NCBI RefSeq assembly: GCF_024244095.1
Contig: NW_026250689.1
Location: forward strand, 124,001 to 188,000
Direction: 5' to 3'
DNA: 64,000 nucleotides
Source: Nematocida homosporus
Lineage: Eukaryota > Microsporidia
The notes beneath the pieces were generated by a model, which was given only the letters and a program-made list of their open reading frames with translations, made no database searches and was not told the DNA's origin. Position 1 is the stretch's first letter; every line of letters starts with the position of its first letter. A program made the translations under genes and the position numbers. Shown one piece after another: positions 1 through 8,505 of the stretch.

Positions 1-109
1 AGTTAAGTGGTGCTGAGTCTATTGCTTGTGGACTTAGATCTAATGAAGAAGAACTGCTATCTATTTGTTCAACGCCTGGACCTAAACCATCTTTTAGATT
101 TGGGGACAT
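1..109 (-). CDS. 5' end of an unidentified gene running off the left edge
   Basis: Read on the minus strand, an ATG at 109 opens 36 uninterrupted codons to the window edge. The peptide starts MSPNLKDGLGPGVEQ and continues with a run of five serines and Asp/Ser-rich sequence. A TATA-like element (131-140) lies about 22-30 bp upstream of the ATG, the spacing seen at other genes here. The composition suits the disordered N-terminus of a real protein, but too little is present to name a family. The plus strand is also open over this stretch, so assignment to the minus strand rests on the TATA element and the start codon. Confidence 0.4.
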   Translation of the reverse strand, partial: MSPNLKDGLGPGVEQIDSSSSSLDLSPQAIDSAPLN

Positions 110-130
110 GTTCTTTCCTGTAATTCCTAT

Positions 131-140
131 CTATTTATAG
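131..140 (-). promoter_or_regulatory. TATA-like element of the partial gene at 1-109
   Basis: The minus strand reads CTATAAATAG, 22 bp upstream of the ATG at 109. Microsporidian 5' UTRs are very short, so a TATA box at this distance is expected. Position and sequence are direct observations; the function is inferred. Confidence 0.45.
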
Positions 141-295
141 GTTAAGGTACTGATCTTAGAACTGATTGCGTTGTTTTATTGGTACACTCGACTGAAAGTG
201 ACTCTTCGGCTTGGGTTACGCTAGAGTTGGTATTAGGTTGTGTTAGTATTGTGTTAGTATTGGATTGGATTTGTACTGACTTAACTTGAGTTGCC

Positions 296-420
296 TAACC
301 TAACTTAAACGTAACCTAACTTAAACCTATCCTAACTTAAACCTATCCTAATCTAAACCTATCCTAACTTAAGCCTATCCTAACTTAAACCTAACTTGAT
401 CTAAACCTAACTTAAACATA
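296..420. repeat. Degenerate tandem repeat, unit about 16-18 bp
   Basis: The spacer before the gene at 526 is an array of variants of CCTAACTTAAACCTAT. It is the A/C-rich arm typical of sequence upstream of genes in this window. The rest of 110-525 contains a G/T-rich stretch (about 190-270), a TATA-like TATAAAA at 453-459 and a 24-codon upstream ORF (459-533) that overlaps the start of the next gene in another frame. Confidence 0.7.
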
Positions 421-525
421 ATTCAATTAGATCTAGTGAGTTCTGTAAGAAATATAAAATGAGATTAAAGCCTGCTGAGTTTGAAACTAGTAAGATAAGA
501 GTTCAATTTTGCAAAAGATTGCAAA

Positions 526-1230
526 ATGGCTAGTAGCGATGAAAGCTTTAACGGTTTATTATCTAAATACGAGAGAGAAATGGATGGAGTAAAAGAAGAA
601 TCTGAGTCCGATGAAAGTGGTCGTGTAGGAGCACAAGGAATAGAAGGTGATTTAGAGCCGGGCAATGAGATTGAAGAGTTATTACGTATTGAACAAATGA
701 ATGCTGAAGTAGTAGATACTCCTGAAGTACTGGAAGAGCAAGATAAAACTGAAGACTTAGTTAAAGTACTGGCTTTGATGCATAGGGCAGGAGTTGAGGG
801 TACAATTGATTCAAATGTGGTGGGTTTCTTAGAGGTGTTTAGCCAGGGACTAGAAGGGGCCTGGCAAGAGTTACAAGCTCAAACTAGACTAGTACTTAGT
901 GAGGCAGATACAAATATGAAAGGTTCGGCTTGGCGCCGGATAAACAAGCAGAAGCCAATTAAGCAACGTATTAAGCAAGCAATTACTGAGAAGAGTAAAA
1001 GAATGGTTAGCAAATATGATGATATGCCGTTTATTGTTGCCTGTACTAAGGATTTCTGTTACAAGAGCGGCATGCGTTTAGTTATGCCCAGAGCTGAGAA
1101 GAAAGTGCGCCAAGAGAAGATTGATGATAGAGTGCATGATAAGTTAATTGAGTTCTACGTGCCCAGACAGCAATATGAATGGGAGGATGAGAAAATCACA
1201 GAATTCATTGCGTGTATCTTTAGAGATTGA
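526..1230 (+). CDS. BFR2: Bfr2/AATF-like ribosome biogenesis factor (TRAUB domain)
   Basis: The 234-residue protein has an acidic N-terminal half (about 1-75) and a Lys/Arg-rich C-terminal half. The last 35 residues carry VHDKLIEFYVP, then a Trp and an Ile-Phe-Arg end. This resembles the C-terminal TRAUB block of AATF/Bfr2, whose signature is VHxKLxxFxxP, then W, then a terminal Phe-rich LFxSLFG. Known family members act in the nucleolus in the small-subunit processome. The protein is much shorter than yeast Bfr2, as usual for microsporidia. The start is the first ATG in frame. An upstream ATG at 459 opens only a 24-codon ORF ending inside this gene. The family call is by eye and tentative. 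Confidence 0.5.
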   Translation: MASSDESFNGLLSKYEREMDGVKEESESDESGRVGAQGIEGDLEPGNEIEELLRIEQMNAEVVDTPEVLEEQDKTEDLVKVLALMHRAGVEGTIDSNVVGFLEVFSQGLEGAWQELQAQTRLVLSEADTNMKGSAWRRINKQKPIKQRIKQAITEKSKRMVSKYDDMPFIVACTKDFCYKSGMRLVMPRAEKKVRQEKIDDRVHDKLIEFYVPRQQYEWEDEKITEFIACIFRD

Positions 1231-1731
1231 ATTGGGATAGGTTATGTTGAGTTTAGATTGGGTTGAGTTGAGTTGAGTTGAGTTGAGTTGAGTTGGGTTA
1301 GTGTCACACCCAATACTAAGTCCTTCTTAACTAGTACATACTCTATTAAAGGCAGTCCCTGAAATGAGTGGTGTCTTTTATTAAGTAAATATGGGTATGT
1401 TGAGATAAGATGACGTCATATCGAAATACAGATAAGATCTGCAAAACTAAATTAGTTATTGGGTTAGAGTAGTAGTGCTAATTTTAGTAGTACTAAGTAG
1501 TGAGTAACCTGCCAGGAGTTAGGTTAACCGGGTGGCAAATGGGTAGTGGTCGTAGGCCAGCACTACAATTACTTAACTCAACCCAATTTAACTCAAATAG
1601 TAACGTATCTTTTAATTAGTGAATAGCAATAAATCCTATCTATTATTAGTTCAGTTTGCGTTGATATCAAGATAATCTTATCTAAGTTTAACAGTTATTA
1701 TAATGCACTGCGAGGTCATTGTAAGATTTGC
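1231..1731. other. Spacer with GTTGA repeat and an LTR-like copy
   Basis: No gene seen. It begins with a G/T-rich stretch including six or more TTGAG pentamers (about 1261-1297). The LTR-like repeat copy A (1305-1567) follows, then A/C-rich sequence up to the 3' end of the leftward integrase ORF. Confidence 0.6.
1305..1567 (-). mobile_element. LTR-like dispersed repeat, copy A
   Basis: On the minus strand this copy begins TGTAGTGCTGGCCTACGACC, has the palindrome TGACGTCA at 1411-1418 and an AATAGAGT element at about 1340-1347, and ends near GTGTGACA. Copies B (19393-19632) and C (22470-22735) share these landmarks in the same order, with diverged sequence between. Copy A lies immediately downstream of the integrase ORF in the same orientation, where the 3' LTR of a Ty3/gypsy-type element would sit. 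The TG start and CA-like end fit LTR termini. The LTR identity is inference; the repeat is directly visible. Confidence 0.5.
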
Positions 1732-2880
1732 TCAACTAGAAGTGTCTTGTGGTGCTCTTGCTTTTCGTATACGGTTGTTGCGGTTTCGGTCCATTGCTTT
1801 CAGATACTTCCGTCGGTGGTTGGCATCTATTCGCTGGTCGACTGGAGTTATCTTCACAGGGATAAGCATTATTTTTGGGTCTTCTACGGAAGGAGTACAT
1901 TTCGGTATTGGATTAATAGCGGTGACGTTCTCTGGCTCACATTGGAACATCCGGGTTACTTCTTGCTCATAAACCTCTTGACAGTCCTCGAAGATGATTG
2001 GGCGGCGGCTAGATGCCGGCCAGCCGTAACATACATCAACAGGGACTTGGTTAATGGCTCGATGGTGGTCTCGGTTGTGGAAATCAAGGGCAATATCCAG
2101 GTCATCAATCCAGCGCTCAGGGTCCTTGCATGTCGCAGAACCAAACAGACCTCGAACTAGGCTTTGAATAGCCCGCTTCACTTGGCCCATAATGCGTAGA
2201 TGAGATTGGCTGTGTCTGTAGTCAATGCCCAAGCGCTTCATAAGAGCTATAACATCATCATTGACAAACTCTTCGCCATTATCACATTGAACTATCCACG
2301 GGCGAGTGGTTATGGCAAAGAGATGGCTTAACTTTTTGGCAACAGTCTTGCCTGTTTTTCTTATCATTGGCTCGGCCATAATAAACTTAGAACAGACATC
2401 TAGAACTATTAAGATCCAACCGTATCCATCATTGCTGTGCGCCAAGTGGCGCATATCAATACAGTCAATCTGCAGATGCATCATTGGATAGTTGCACTCA
2501 ACATGCTGCATGGGATTGTTTGCTGTGCAGGTAGAGCAGTTGCTAACTACCTCTCGAATGGCTTTGCGAGTGAAGCCCAGATAATTACATCGAAGTTTTT
2601 GATAAAGCCTTTCTGGCCCCATATGCCCGTTTTCGATATGCACTGGCTTGGCAATGCTCTCTAACTTCGCACTGTCATCATTGCCAATTGCTTCTAGTAG
2701 ATTATCATGCTCTTCACTACCAGCGTAGTATAGCCTGTTATTATGAACCAGAAAATTGCCTGCTTTCTCTTGCAGTCGAGTCCATTGAAGGTCGGACATG
2801 TCTGAAGGTTTAGTATGATTGCCCTGTATGTATTGGGTTAGCTGGGCAATTGCTTCTATAGTGAGTGCTGAGTTTAACAT
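1732..2880 (-). CDS. Retroviral-type (Ty3/gypsy or KRBA2-like) integrase ORF lacking the catalytic Glu
   Basis: The ORF encodes 382 residues from the first ATG at 2880; the frame is open to a TAG a few codons further upstream. It has an HHCC zinc-binding module (H81, H86, C115, C118) and then an RNase H-like integrase core. D139 (LQIDCID) and D200 (VQCDNGEEF) are the first two DDE acids. The third position, normally E in GQVER, is Lys: GQVKRA, K235, codon at 2176-2178. A C-terminal tail rich in Pro/Arg/Asn follows. No gag, protease or reverse transcriptase lies upstream. It is therefore either a truncated element remnant or a domesticated DNA-binding derivative. Strand-transfer activity is not expected without the Glu. 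Confidence 0.8.
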   Translation of the reverse strand: MLNSALTIEAIAQLTQYIQGNHTKPSDMSDLQWTRLQEKAGNFLVHNNRLYYAGSEEHDNLLEAIGNDDSAKLESIAKPVHIENGHMGPERLYQKLRCNYLGFTRKAIREVVSNCSTCTANNPMQHVECNYPMMHLQIDCIDMRHLAHSNDGYGWILIVLDVCSKFIMAEPMIRKTGKTVAKKLSHLFAITTRPWIVQCDNGEEFVNDDVIALMKRLGIDYRHSQSHLRIMGQVKRAIQSLVRGLFGSATCKDPERWIDDLDIALDFHNRDHHRAINQVPVDVCYGWPASSRRPIIFEDCQEVYEQEVTRMFQCEPENVTAINPIPKCTPSVEDPKIMLIPVKITPVDQRIDANHRRKYLKAMDRNRNNRIRKARAPQDTSS

Positions 2881-3174
2881 TCCAATCCAGTCCAAAAAAC
2901 TAGATCGCGAAATATTCTAATCTTGACCATCAATCAGATTGGCCGGGCTGGCATTGCACTGAGTTAGTATTGTACTGATAGTGCAGTTCTAATAATTTTA
3001 ATCGGGTTTCACCATTGGTCTCTCCTCCTAAACCTCATACTATAATATCACCTTAATACCATCTACACACGATCTAAAGACCAATTTAACATTCTACAAC
3101 ACTCGACAAACCCAGCTTTAATGCATCAGACAAAAGGTCTATAATGATAATAAGACATATTTGTTTTAATTGCA
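2881..3174. other. Spacer between integrase ORF and RPE gene
   Basis: It holds A/C-rich sequence and short T-rich stretches. No reverse transcriptase or gag remnant is visible. The start codon at 3175 follows an AT-rich run. Confidence 0.5.
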
Positions 3175-3801
3175 ATGAAGAGAATCTATGCTAGTATTCT
3201 GAATTGTGATTTGTTGGCAATTGGGGCGGAAATAGAAAGACTAGTTGCGGCTGGGATAAAACGCTTACACTTGGATTTGATGGATGGGGCCGTGACTGGG
3301 AAGATCTTTTTGGGCGAAGAGATAGTTAAACAGATAGGAGAGCGATTTCCAGAACTGGAGATAGAGTGCCACTTGATGGTTCAGAATCCACTGAATTGCA
3401 TTAAGAACTTGGAATTAAGCCGATTGAGCCACGTAATTGTACATACTAATCCCCAGATGGCGGAGGTGGCTCAGTATATGAAAATGCATGGAGGTAAGCT
3501 GGGAGTAGCTATTTCACCGGGTGAAGTGCTTGATAAACTATACATTCCTGAAACCGCTAGCAAGATTCTTATTATGGGTGTGGTGCCCGGTCGTGGGGGA
3601 CAGAAAATGCTGTCATGTACCACCGAGCGACTAAGAGAGGCAAAGGATAAGTATGCAGATGTTGTATTTGGGGTAGACGGCGGCGTAAATCTAGAAACAA
3701 TTGTGGATGTGATTTCTGCTGATGATTTTGTGCTGGGTTCTTGTCTATTTAATAGTGATACAACGGAGGTTTGTGATAAGATAAGAGAAATACTACAATA
3801 A
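3175..3801 (+). CDS. RPE1: Ribulose-5-phosphate 3-epimerase
   Basis: The 208-residue TIM-barrel enzyme interconverts ribulose-5-phosphate and xylulose-5-phosphate in the cytosolic pentose phosphate pathway. The signatures appear in order: YASIL near the N-terminus, HLDLMDG (metal-binding His and catalytic Asp), CHLMVQNP, GVAISP, MGVVPGRGGQK (phosphate-binding loop; usually MTVxPGFGGQ), GVDGGVN and LGSCLF. Length matches the family (about 210-230). The first ATG precedes the conserved strand directly. With glycolysis, this pathway is among the few sugar routes microsporidia keep. Confidence 0.93.
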   Translation: MKRIYASILNCDLLAIGAEIERLVAAGIKRLHLDLMDGAVTGKIFLGEEIVKQIGERFPELEIECHLMVQNPLNCIKNLELSRLSHVIVHTNPQMAEVAQYMKMHGGKLGVAISPGEVLDKLYIPETASKILIMGVVPGRGGQKMLSCTTERLREAKDKYADVVFGVDGGVNLETIVDVISADDFVLGSCLFNSDTTEVCDKIREILQ

Positions 3802-3894
3802 AGAGCTAAATTAGTTAGGGCAAGTAGTTAGATGGATTGTAATAGGCGAATAAATGGATAGATGTGACTAAATGTGTGGAAATTTTGCGGATAC

Positions 3895-5451
3895 ATGGGA
3901 ATTAGAGGTGTATGGAAGATGCTTAAAGGGGAAGAAGTCTTGCATTCGGCTGTTGCTGAGCAGTCTTTGTGTGTTGATGCGAATTTCGTTCTTTTTGGGT
4001 GTTTGCATAGTACTGATGTGAAGCGTATTTCAGAGTATACTCTTAAACGGGTTGGAGTATTATTACAACTGGGTATTGATCCAATTTTCGTCTTTGATGG
4101 GCAGCGGCCTATGTTCAAACGGCCTCGTGAGATAAGATCGTTGCCAAGAAAAAGAAGTAACCAGGCCGAGCTAGAAGTAGAAAGGGATCGTTTAACTACT
4201 GACACACTTGAATCTTCAGAAACTAGTCCAAGCCAAGAGATGATGCTAATCTGGCCGACGCCATTTATAGGCATGCTCTTTCCAGAATCGGAGCACCCGC
4301 CCAACTATGCCGAAATGGAGCTAGAGGAGTTTTCTAACTACCAAATAGATAAGATTGCGCAGAGACACAAGCATATACGACAAATGACACAGCAACGAAT
4401 GCACGGAGAAAGCAATCTAACGTACAAATTGCAGCAACGAATAGTCCATCGACAAGTGCCTGAAAGAAGTAAGCGGGGACGAAATGACTACCACCAAACA
4501 GTGGCTGAACTAGACAAACTAAAGGAACTGGTTGGTTTTGACTTAGAAGGAGTTGAAGCCGATCGGATTTGCTCTAGTAAGACTAAAGCCCACCCTGAAG
4601 AGACGCGGGCATTTGCTGAGTTTAAGCGCACGAACAACCCTAGCACAGTCTTAAGTGTGCCGGCACAGTTTGAGAAGAGCGAATGGCAGCGAGAAATGGA
4701 GACCTACGATATTACAAAGAAGGACATCTTTTTAGCTGGTGACTCGGTGGCCAAGCAAGCTATGCCGTTTGGGTACCGCGTAGTAACAGATATTTTGGAC
4801 TTGTTGGGAATCAAGTATGCTATTTCACCAGCTGAAGCTGATCCGGTTTATAGCGGCTTAGAAGAAGCCTTTGGAACAGAGGGCGTGATTACAGATGATA
4901 GTGATGTTTTGTTGTTTAGTGCACAGCCGGTTCTAAGGCACTTTTTCAAGCGCGAAGAGAGTCTCAAGCTCTATAAGACAAGCAACCGGCCTTTGGAGTA
5001 TAGCTGGATTGAGTTAGTACTGCTGGCTTGGTTGCTTGGCTCGGACTATTCGCCGGGCATTAATGGTATTGGCCCGAAAAAGGCAGCCAGACTAGTGCAG
5101 TTATATCGAGAAGAGATAAAGAAAAGAGATTTGTTAGAAGGCCTACCTATGCCGGCTAACGAGATTGATAGTGAGATAATTTGTCGTTTATTTCAACAAG
5201 AACACCCAGAAGTTTCCATTCAACAGCATCTGCTGTCTCTTTCTCAAACTCGGCAAATCTACACAGAAGTACATTTCAAAGTCAAAGTCGAAAATGCCAA
5301 ACCAAAACAAGTAATAATCCCAGATCTAATCAACCTACTAAACCGCCAAACGCACTGGGCCCAAACGGACAATGATATCTTCCTGCGCATCATTGATAAG
5401 ATCAACAAGCAGCGACTTAACCAAGAGCAAACAACAGCCCATCCAAACTGA
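3895..5451 (+). CDS. RAD2: XPG/Rad2-type nucleotide excision repair endonuclease
   Basis: The 518-residue protein starts at ATG 3895 (MGIRGVWKMLKG), the family's usual N-terminus; an in-frame GTG further up is not used. The XPG-N part has Asp in VDANFVLF and VFDGQRP. A spacer of about 200 residues contains a FSNYQIDKI helix resembling the XPG/Rad2-specific spacer, which separates it from FEN1 and Exo1. The XPG-I part reads SPAEADPVYSG, then TDDSDVLLF. GSDYSPGINGIGPKKAA is the helix-hairpin DNA-binding part. Known family members cut 3' of the lesion in repair with TFIIH; XPB is also in this window. Oddity: the usual EAEAQ motif is EADPV, so one catalytic Glu is Asp. Confidence 0.85.
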   Translation: MGIRGVWKMLKGEEVLHSAVAEQSLCVDANFVLFGCLHSTDVKRISEYTLKRVGVLLQLGIDPIFVFDGQRPMFKRPREIRSLPRKRSNQAELEVERDRLTTDTLESSETSPSQEMMLIWPTPFIGMLFPESEHPPNYAEMELEEFSNYQIDKIAQRHKHIRQMTQQRMHGESNLTYKLQQRIVHRQVPERSKRGRNDYHQTVAELDKLKELVGFDLEGVEADRICSSKTKAHPEETRAFAEFKRTNNPSTVLSVPAQFEKSEWQREMETYDITKKDIFLAGDSVAKQAMPFGYRVVTDILDLLGIKYAISPAEADPVYSGLEEAFGTEGVITDDSDVLLFSAQPVLRHFFKREESLKLYKTSNRPLEYSWIELVLLAWLLGSDYSPGINGIGPKKAARLVQLYREEIKKRDLLEGLPMPANEIDSEIICRLFQQEHPEVSIQQHLLSLSQTRQIYTEVHFKVKVENAKPKQVIIPDLINLLNRQTHWAQTDNDIFLRIIDKINKQRLNQEQTTAHPN

Positions 5452-5480
5452 GATTACTACCACATTGCTTCAGTAAAGCA

Positions 5481-6365
5481 CTAGCTATGATCAACAATAA
5501 ACATTCTGTATAATAGTTCTAATTGGCTAGGCGCCTCAATCATCCAGGTGCGCTTGGATCTTAAATAGAGAAAGAGATCGATAAAAGCCGACATTCGAGA
5601 TTCATCAGCAATTTGATGGTTTAAAAGGGCCTGGCGAAAGATAGCGTAGAAGATAAAGCTGCCTGTTCGGCCTATGCCCGCCATGCAATGAACAATAGTT
5701 GGGCTGGCGGTGTTAGTGAGAGTCCGGCCCATGGTATGCACGGCGTCCAGAACCTTAAGAGTGTTTTCAGTTGGAGGTGTTTTGTCTTTCCATGTGTTAC
5801 AGTTAATTCTAAATACAAGTTGACTAGGCGTGTCTTTTTCGTGATACTTCTCAATAACAAAGTTGCCATCTTCTTCAGTAAAGACCGTATGAAGGTCAGA
5901 ATAGGACAGCTGGCTAGTATCAAAACCTTGCTCCTGAGCCCAGGCTAAGAACTCCAACAAACCCATTTTCTGATCTAGCACGTGATGTTCTCTCATGAAA
6001 TCACTCTCCCAATGGTACCGAATACCAATCAATGAGATAATAACCGAAGTTTTGGATTTTAACACCAGCTCAGCCGTGCTTACTAAAGAGTGGTCAGTTG
6101 GGTACTCCATAGCAATAAACTCAGGCGATCCGTCTATTAAGGACGCATTGACCTCGTCGGTTAAATTGTATCGGTCTTTGATCTCATGGTAGTTATAGGA
6201 ATGGACATCAGAAAATCTAAACTTACCAGTTTGTCTCTTCAAATGGGGAAACTTAACCTTGCAAGCCATTAGGCAAAACTGGCGATAATCCTTGCTTGCC
6301 AACTGCATAAGGTTTTCTTTTATGGGTTCAGCTGTCTTTCCAACACTCCAGTTGCTTGACGTCAT
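5481..6365 (-). CDS. Classical protein tyrosine phosphatase
   Basis: A single PTP domain of 294 residues. The signature loop HCMAGIGRTG supplies H226, Cys227 (nucleophile) and Arg233. Asp194 in NTWKDKTPP is the WPD-loop general acid, with the Pro replaced by Lys. RFSDVHSYNY occupies the place of the KNRY phosphotyrosine loop, and a Gln-rich Q-loop region lies near the C-terminus. No signal peptide or membrane segment is seen, so a cytosolic or nuclear location is likely. Its start codon lies inside a TGACGTCA palindrome (6357-6364). It shares a 67-bp divergent promoter with the septin gene. All catalytic residues are present, so it is probably active; the substrate is unknown. Confidence 0.88.
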   Translation of the reverse strand: MTSSNWSVGKTAEPIKENLMQLASKDYRQFCLMACKVKFPHLKRQTGKFRFSDVHSYNYHEIKDRYNLTDEVNASLIDGSPEFIAMEYPTDHSLVSTAELVLKSKTSVIISLIGIRYHWESDFMREHHVLDQKMGLLEFLAWAQEQGFDTSQLSYSDLHTVFTEEDGNFVIEKYHEKDTPSQLVFRINCNTWKDKTPPTENTLKVLDAVHTMGRTLTNTASPTIVHCMAGIGRTGSFIFYAIFRQALLNHQIADESRMSAFIDLFLYLRSKRTWMIEAPSQLELLYRMFIVDHS

Positions 6366-6405
6366 AAAAATTGAAAATAGGCGGCATGTTTATTGACCTT
6401 GACAC

Positions 6406-6412
6406 TATATAT
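6406..6412. promoter_or_regulatory. TATATAT element between the divergent phosphatase and septin genes
   Basis: The near-palindromic CTATATATCG lies about 20-27 bp from the septin ATG (6433) and about 40 bp from the phosphatase ATG (6365). Its symmetry would let it serve both directions. The function is inferred from position. Confidence 0.45.
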
Positions 6413-6432
6413 CGCAACTCTGTTTGGTTCCT

Positions 6433-7437
6433 ATGCGTGTTGAAGGAAAGCGAATTGAGTTACCTGTCCCAGTGTCTAATGAGGTCGGCATTTCTAATAT
6501 TCCCAGCCAAGTACTTAAAAAGGTCCTTCAGAGAGGAATTAACTTCAATCTCCTGGTGGTTGCGGAAAAAGGCGCGGGAGCCAAAACTCTCGTTAACTCG
6601 GTCTACGGACTGAATAGTTTTCCTCCTAAGAAGCAAAAGATCTCCGAATATCTCAGTGAGCATTGCGTCACTTTGAAATCAGCTAATGTTTCCTTTAAGC
6701 TCACCATTTATCTCTACCGCGGGAAGGATCCCAAAGAAATAGAAGATTTCTTAACGGCTAAGAACACTTTCTACTACAAGAACAACATTGGCATCAATCG
6801 GGAAAGGTCCGAAGACCCGCGCATTCATGCCTCTCTTCTTCTAATTTCACCACTTTCATTCCGGCCTGAAGACACTGCCCTATTCAAAGCCTTAGCTGAA
6901 CTTTCAAGTACATTGCCAGTCATTACCAAACGTGATGTGTTTACCCACTCAGAACTCGAGGCGTACAAGAAGAGAATCACCCAGCACATTGATCCGCGCC
7001 GGTCACTGCTATTCAAAATGCCATTTGACAACATTTCGTTTCCGCTATCAACTGTAGCAAGTAATACTATGATCAACACCGATAGTGGGACTGTGCGGGG
7101 ACGTGAGTACCAGTGGGGCATCATCAATGCACAAGACCCTGCAATCTCGGACCTTCCAGCCCTAACACACATTTTAATGACCGGATCATTCATTGACCTC
7201 CGAAGAAGCACCGCATTGCACTATATGCGCTGGAAAGAAACTTCGCCGGACGAAAATCCATCTAAGGCCACTCTTGATGCCCAAGGCAAGGCACTTCTCA
7301 AAGAAATAGAACAAACTATCACCCAGCGCCTCGGCGAACGCTTTGCCAGTCTAGAGCAAGAAGAAAAGACCATTGACCAGGCCGTCCATACCTTAAATAC
7401 AACCATCTCTGATCAAATACCCGCTCCAATAGAATAA
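6433..7437 (+). CDS. Septin with degenerate nucleotide-binding motifs
   Basis: The 334-residue protein starts at ATG 6433. Septin landmarks are clear: a strand and loop INFNLLVVAEKGAGAKTLVNSVYG at the P-loop position, then DPRIHASLLLISP, VITKRDVFTHSE (usual AKAD), and RGREYQWGIIN plus DLRRSTALHYMRW of the septin unique element. A short helical tail follows. Septins polymerise into filaments at the membrane during division. Oddity: the P-loop consensus GxxGxGKS/T is AEKGAGAKT, so the critical Lys is displaced, and no DxxG switch motif is seen. GTP binding may be lost, as in catalytically dead septins. The divergent neighbour is a tyrosine phosphatase. Confidence 0.85.
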   Translation: MRVEGKRIELPVPVSNEVGISNIPSQVLKKVLQRGINFNLLVVAEKGAGAKTLVNSVYGLNSFPPKKQKISEYLSEHCVTLKSANVSFKLTIYLYRGKDPKEIEDFLTAKNTFYYKNNIGINRERSEDPRIHASLLLISPLSFRPEDTALFKALAELSSTLPVITKRDVFTHSELEAYKKRITQHIDPRRSLLFKMPFDNISFPLSTVASNTMINTDSGTVRGREYQWGIINAQDPAISDLPALTHILMTGSFIDLRRSTALHYMRWKETSPDENPSKATLDAQGKALLKEIEQTITQRLGERFASLEQEEKTIDQAVHTLNTTISDQIPAPIE

Positions 7438-7447
7438 GAACATCAGC

Positions 7448-7455
7448 TTATATAA
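7448..7455 (+). promoter_or_regulatory. TATA box of the basic protein gene at 7485
   Basis: TATATAAT lies 11 bp after the septin stop codon and about 30 bp before the next ATG. The whole promoter therefore fits into a 47-bp spacer. Confidence 0.5.
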
Positions 7456-7484
7456 TCAGCTCGGCCCAACTAAACCTCACCACA

Positions 7485-8258
7485 ATGGCACCAAGACAGC
7501 GAACTAGAAGGCTTCTTAGCAGTCATGCCCCCGCCAATCCAGCAATCAAACGAGTAAAGTTCATCACAGTTGACCCCAGACCCAAACCCCTCAAACCAGC
7601 CAAGGCCACTAAATCTCCTACACTAACTAAGCTGACCAAAGTAACCAAAGCAACAAAGGCAACTAACCCTCTTAGTCAACCAGACACACTCACGCACGCT
7701 GAGCTTACTAACCCAGCTATCCCCGCTCGCCCAATTCAAGCACCCCCGCCTACTTCCCTTCAAACATTGCCTTTCCAATCCGCTATCCCTTCGTTTCTTA
7801 AGCGCTCACTTACTATATGGGCGACAAAAGAGGCCTTTGCTCACGAAATGCTCTGGTGGGAGCTGCATGCTCAAACCCAAGAGACCTTTATTGCCACAAA
7901 TGCCGGCTATGTTCCTTTCCGCTCCCTTGAGTCTACTTTAGCTAATAATCCCGCGGAGTATTCACCTGAGCACTCACCGGCTTGTTTACCACCTATTCCG
8001 CATTCACCACAACTCAGCCCGCCCGCTCTAACTCTACAGGAGCGTCTGCAGCTAACAACCCCCGAGCTAGAAGTAGAGATTCCCACCATCCCTTTTACCC
8101 AGCGCCGATGCCAAACACGCGGTCAGCCAACCTTTACTGGACTGCGCAACATATCAGCCAATGCTGCTCAGGTCTACCATCACAAGAAGCACCAAGCCGT
8201 CTCCGACAATGACCTTCTTCTACTCCTCGGCGAACTACTATGCAATAGCACGGACTAA
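7485..8258 (+). CDS. Unidentified basic Lys/Thr/Pro-rich protein
   Basis: The 257-residue protein is not recognised. The N-terminal 70 residues are rich in Arg, Lys, Pro and Thr with degenerate repeats (LTKLTKVTKATKAT), resembling the basic tails of chromatin or nucleic-acid-binding proteins. A predicted ordered core near 105-145 contains FLKRSLTIWATKEAFAHEMLWWELH. The middle is Pro-rich, and the C-terminus is Arg/His-containing and ends with a Leu-rich helix. No signal peptide or membrane segment. It has a TATA box and AATAAA shortly after the stop, so it is probably a real expressed gene. A nuclear structural role is a guess from composition. Confidence 0.6.
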   Translation: MAPRQRTRRLLSSHAPANPAIKRVKFITVDPRPKPLKPAKATKSPTLTKLTKVTKATKATNPLSQPDTLTHAELTNPAIPARPIQAPPPTSLQTLPFQSAIPSFLKRSLTIWATKEAFAHEMLWWELHAQTQETFIATNAGYVPFRSLESTLANNPAEYSPEHSPACLPPIPHSPQLSPPALTLQERLQLTTPELEVEIPTIPFTQRRCQTRGQPTFTGLRNISANAAQVYHHKKHQAVSDNDLLLLLGELLCNSTD

Positions 8259-8505
8259 CCGGCTAACCCCCAGCCAGAATAGATACAATAAACCAAATCT
8301 GCTTTATTTCAACCATTAACTTACTCCTTACTCAACTCAACTCAACTCAACTCAACCCAACCTATCCTATCCTACTCCAACTCAATACAACTCAACTCAC
8401 CTCACCCCAACTCACCCCACCTCAATACTAACCCAAACATCCGCCTAACTACCATTAACCCGGCCCAGCGACTAGCTACAACCACTGTTCTGGCCAAAGT
8501 TTTAC
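8259..8505. repeat. A/C-rich spacer with AACTC pentamer array
   Basis: After AATAAA at about 8289 the spacer is a run of CAACT/CAACC/CTATC pentamers (8332-8420). This is the typical A/C-rich arm upstream of a rightward gene. No gene seen. Confidence 0.6.

Noticed and set aside
459..533. Upstream ORF (24 codons) as the true start of the Bfr2-like gene
   Set aside because: It is in a different frame and ends inside the gene. Joining the two would need an intron or frameshift for which no signal is seen.
8259..8505. CRISPR or telomere array in pentamer-rich spacers
   Set aside because: The units are degenerate, unspaced and present in nearly every spacer; there are no unique spacers between repeats and no chromosome end.
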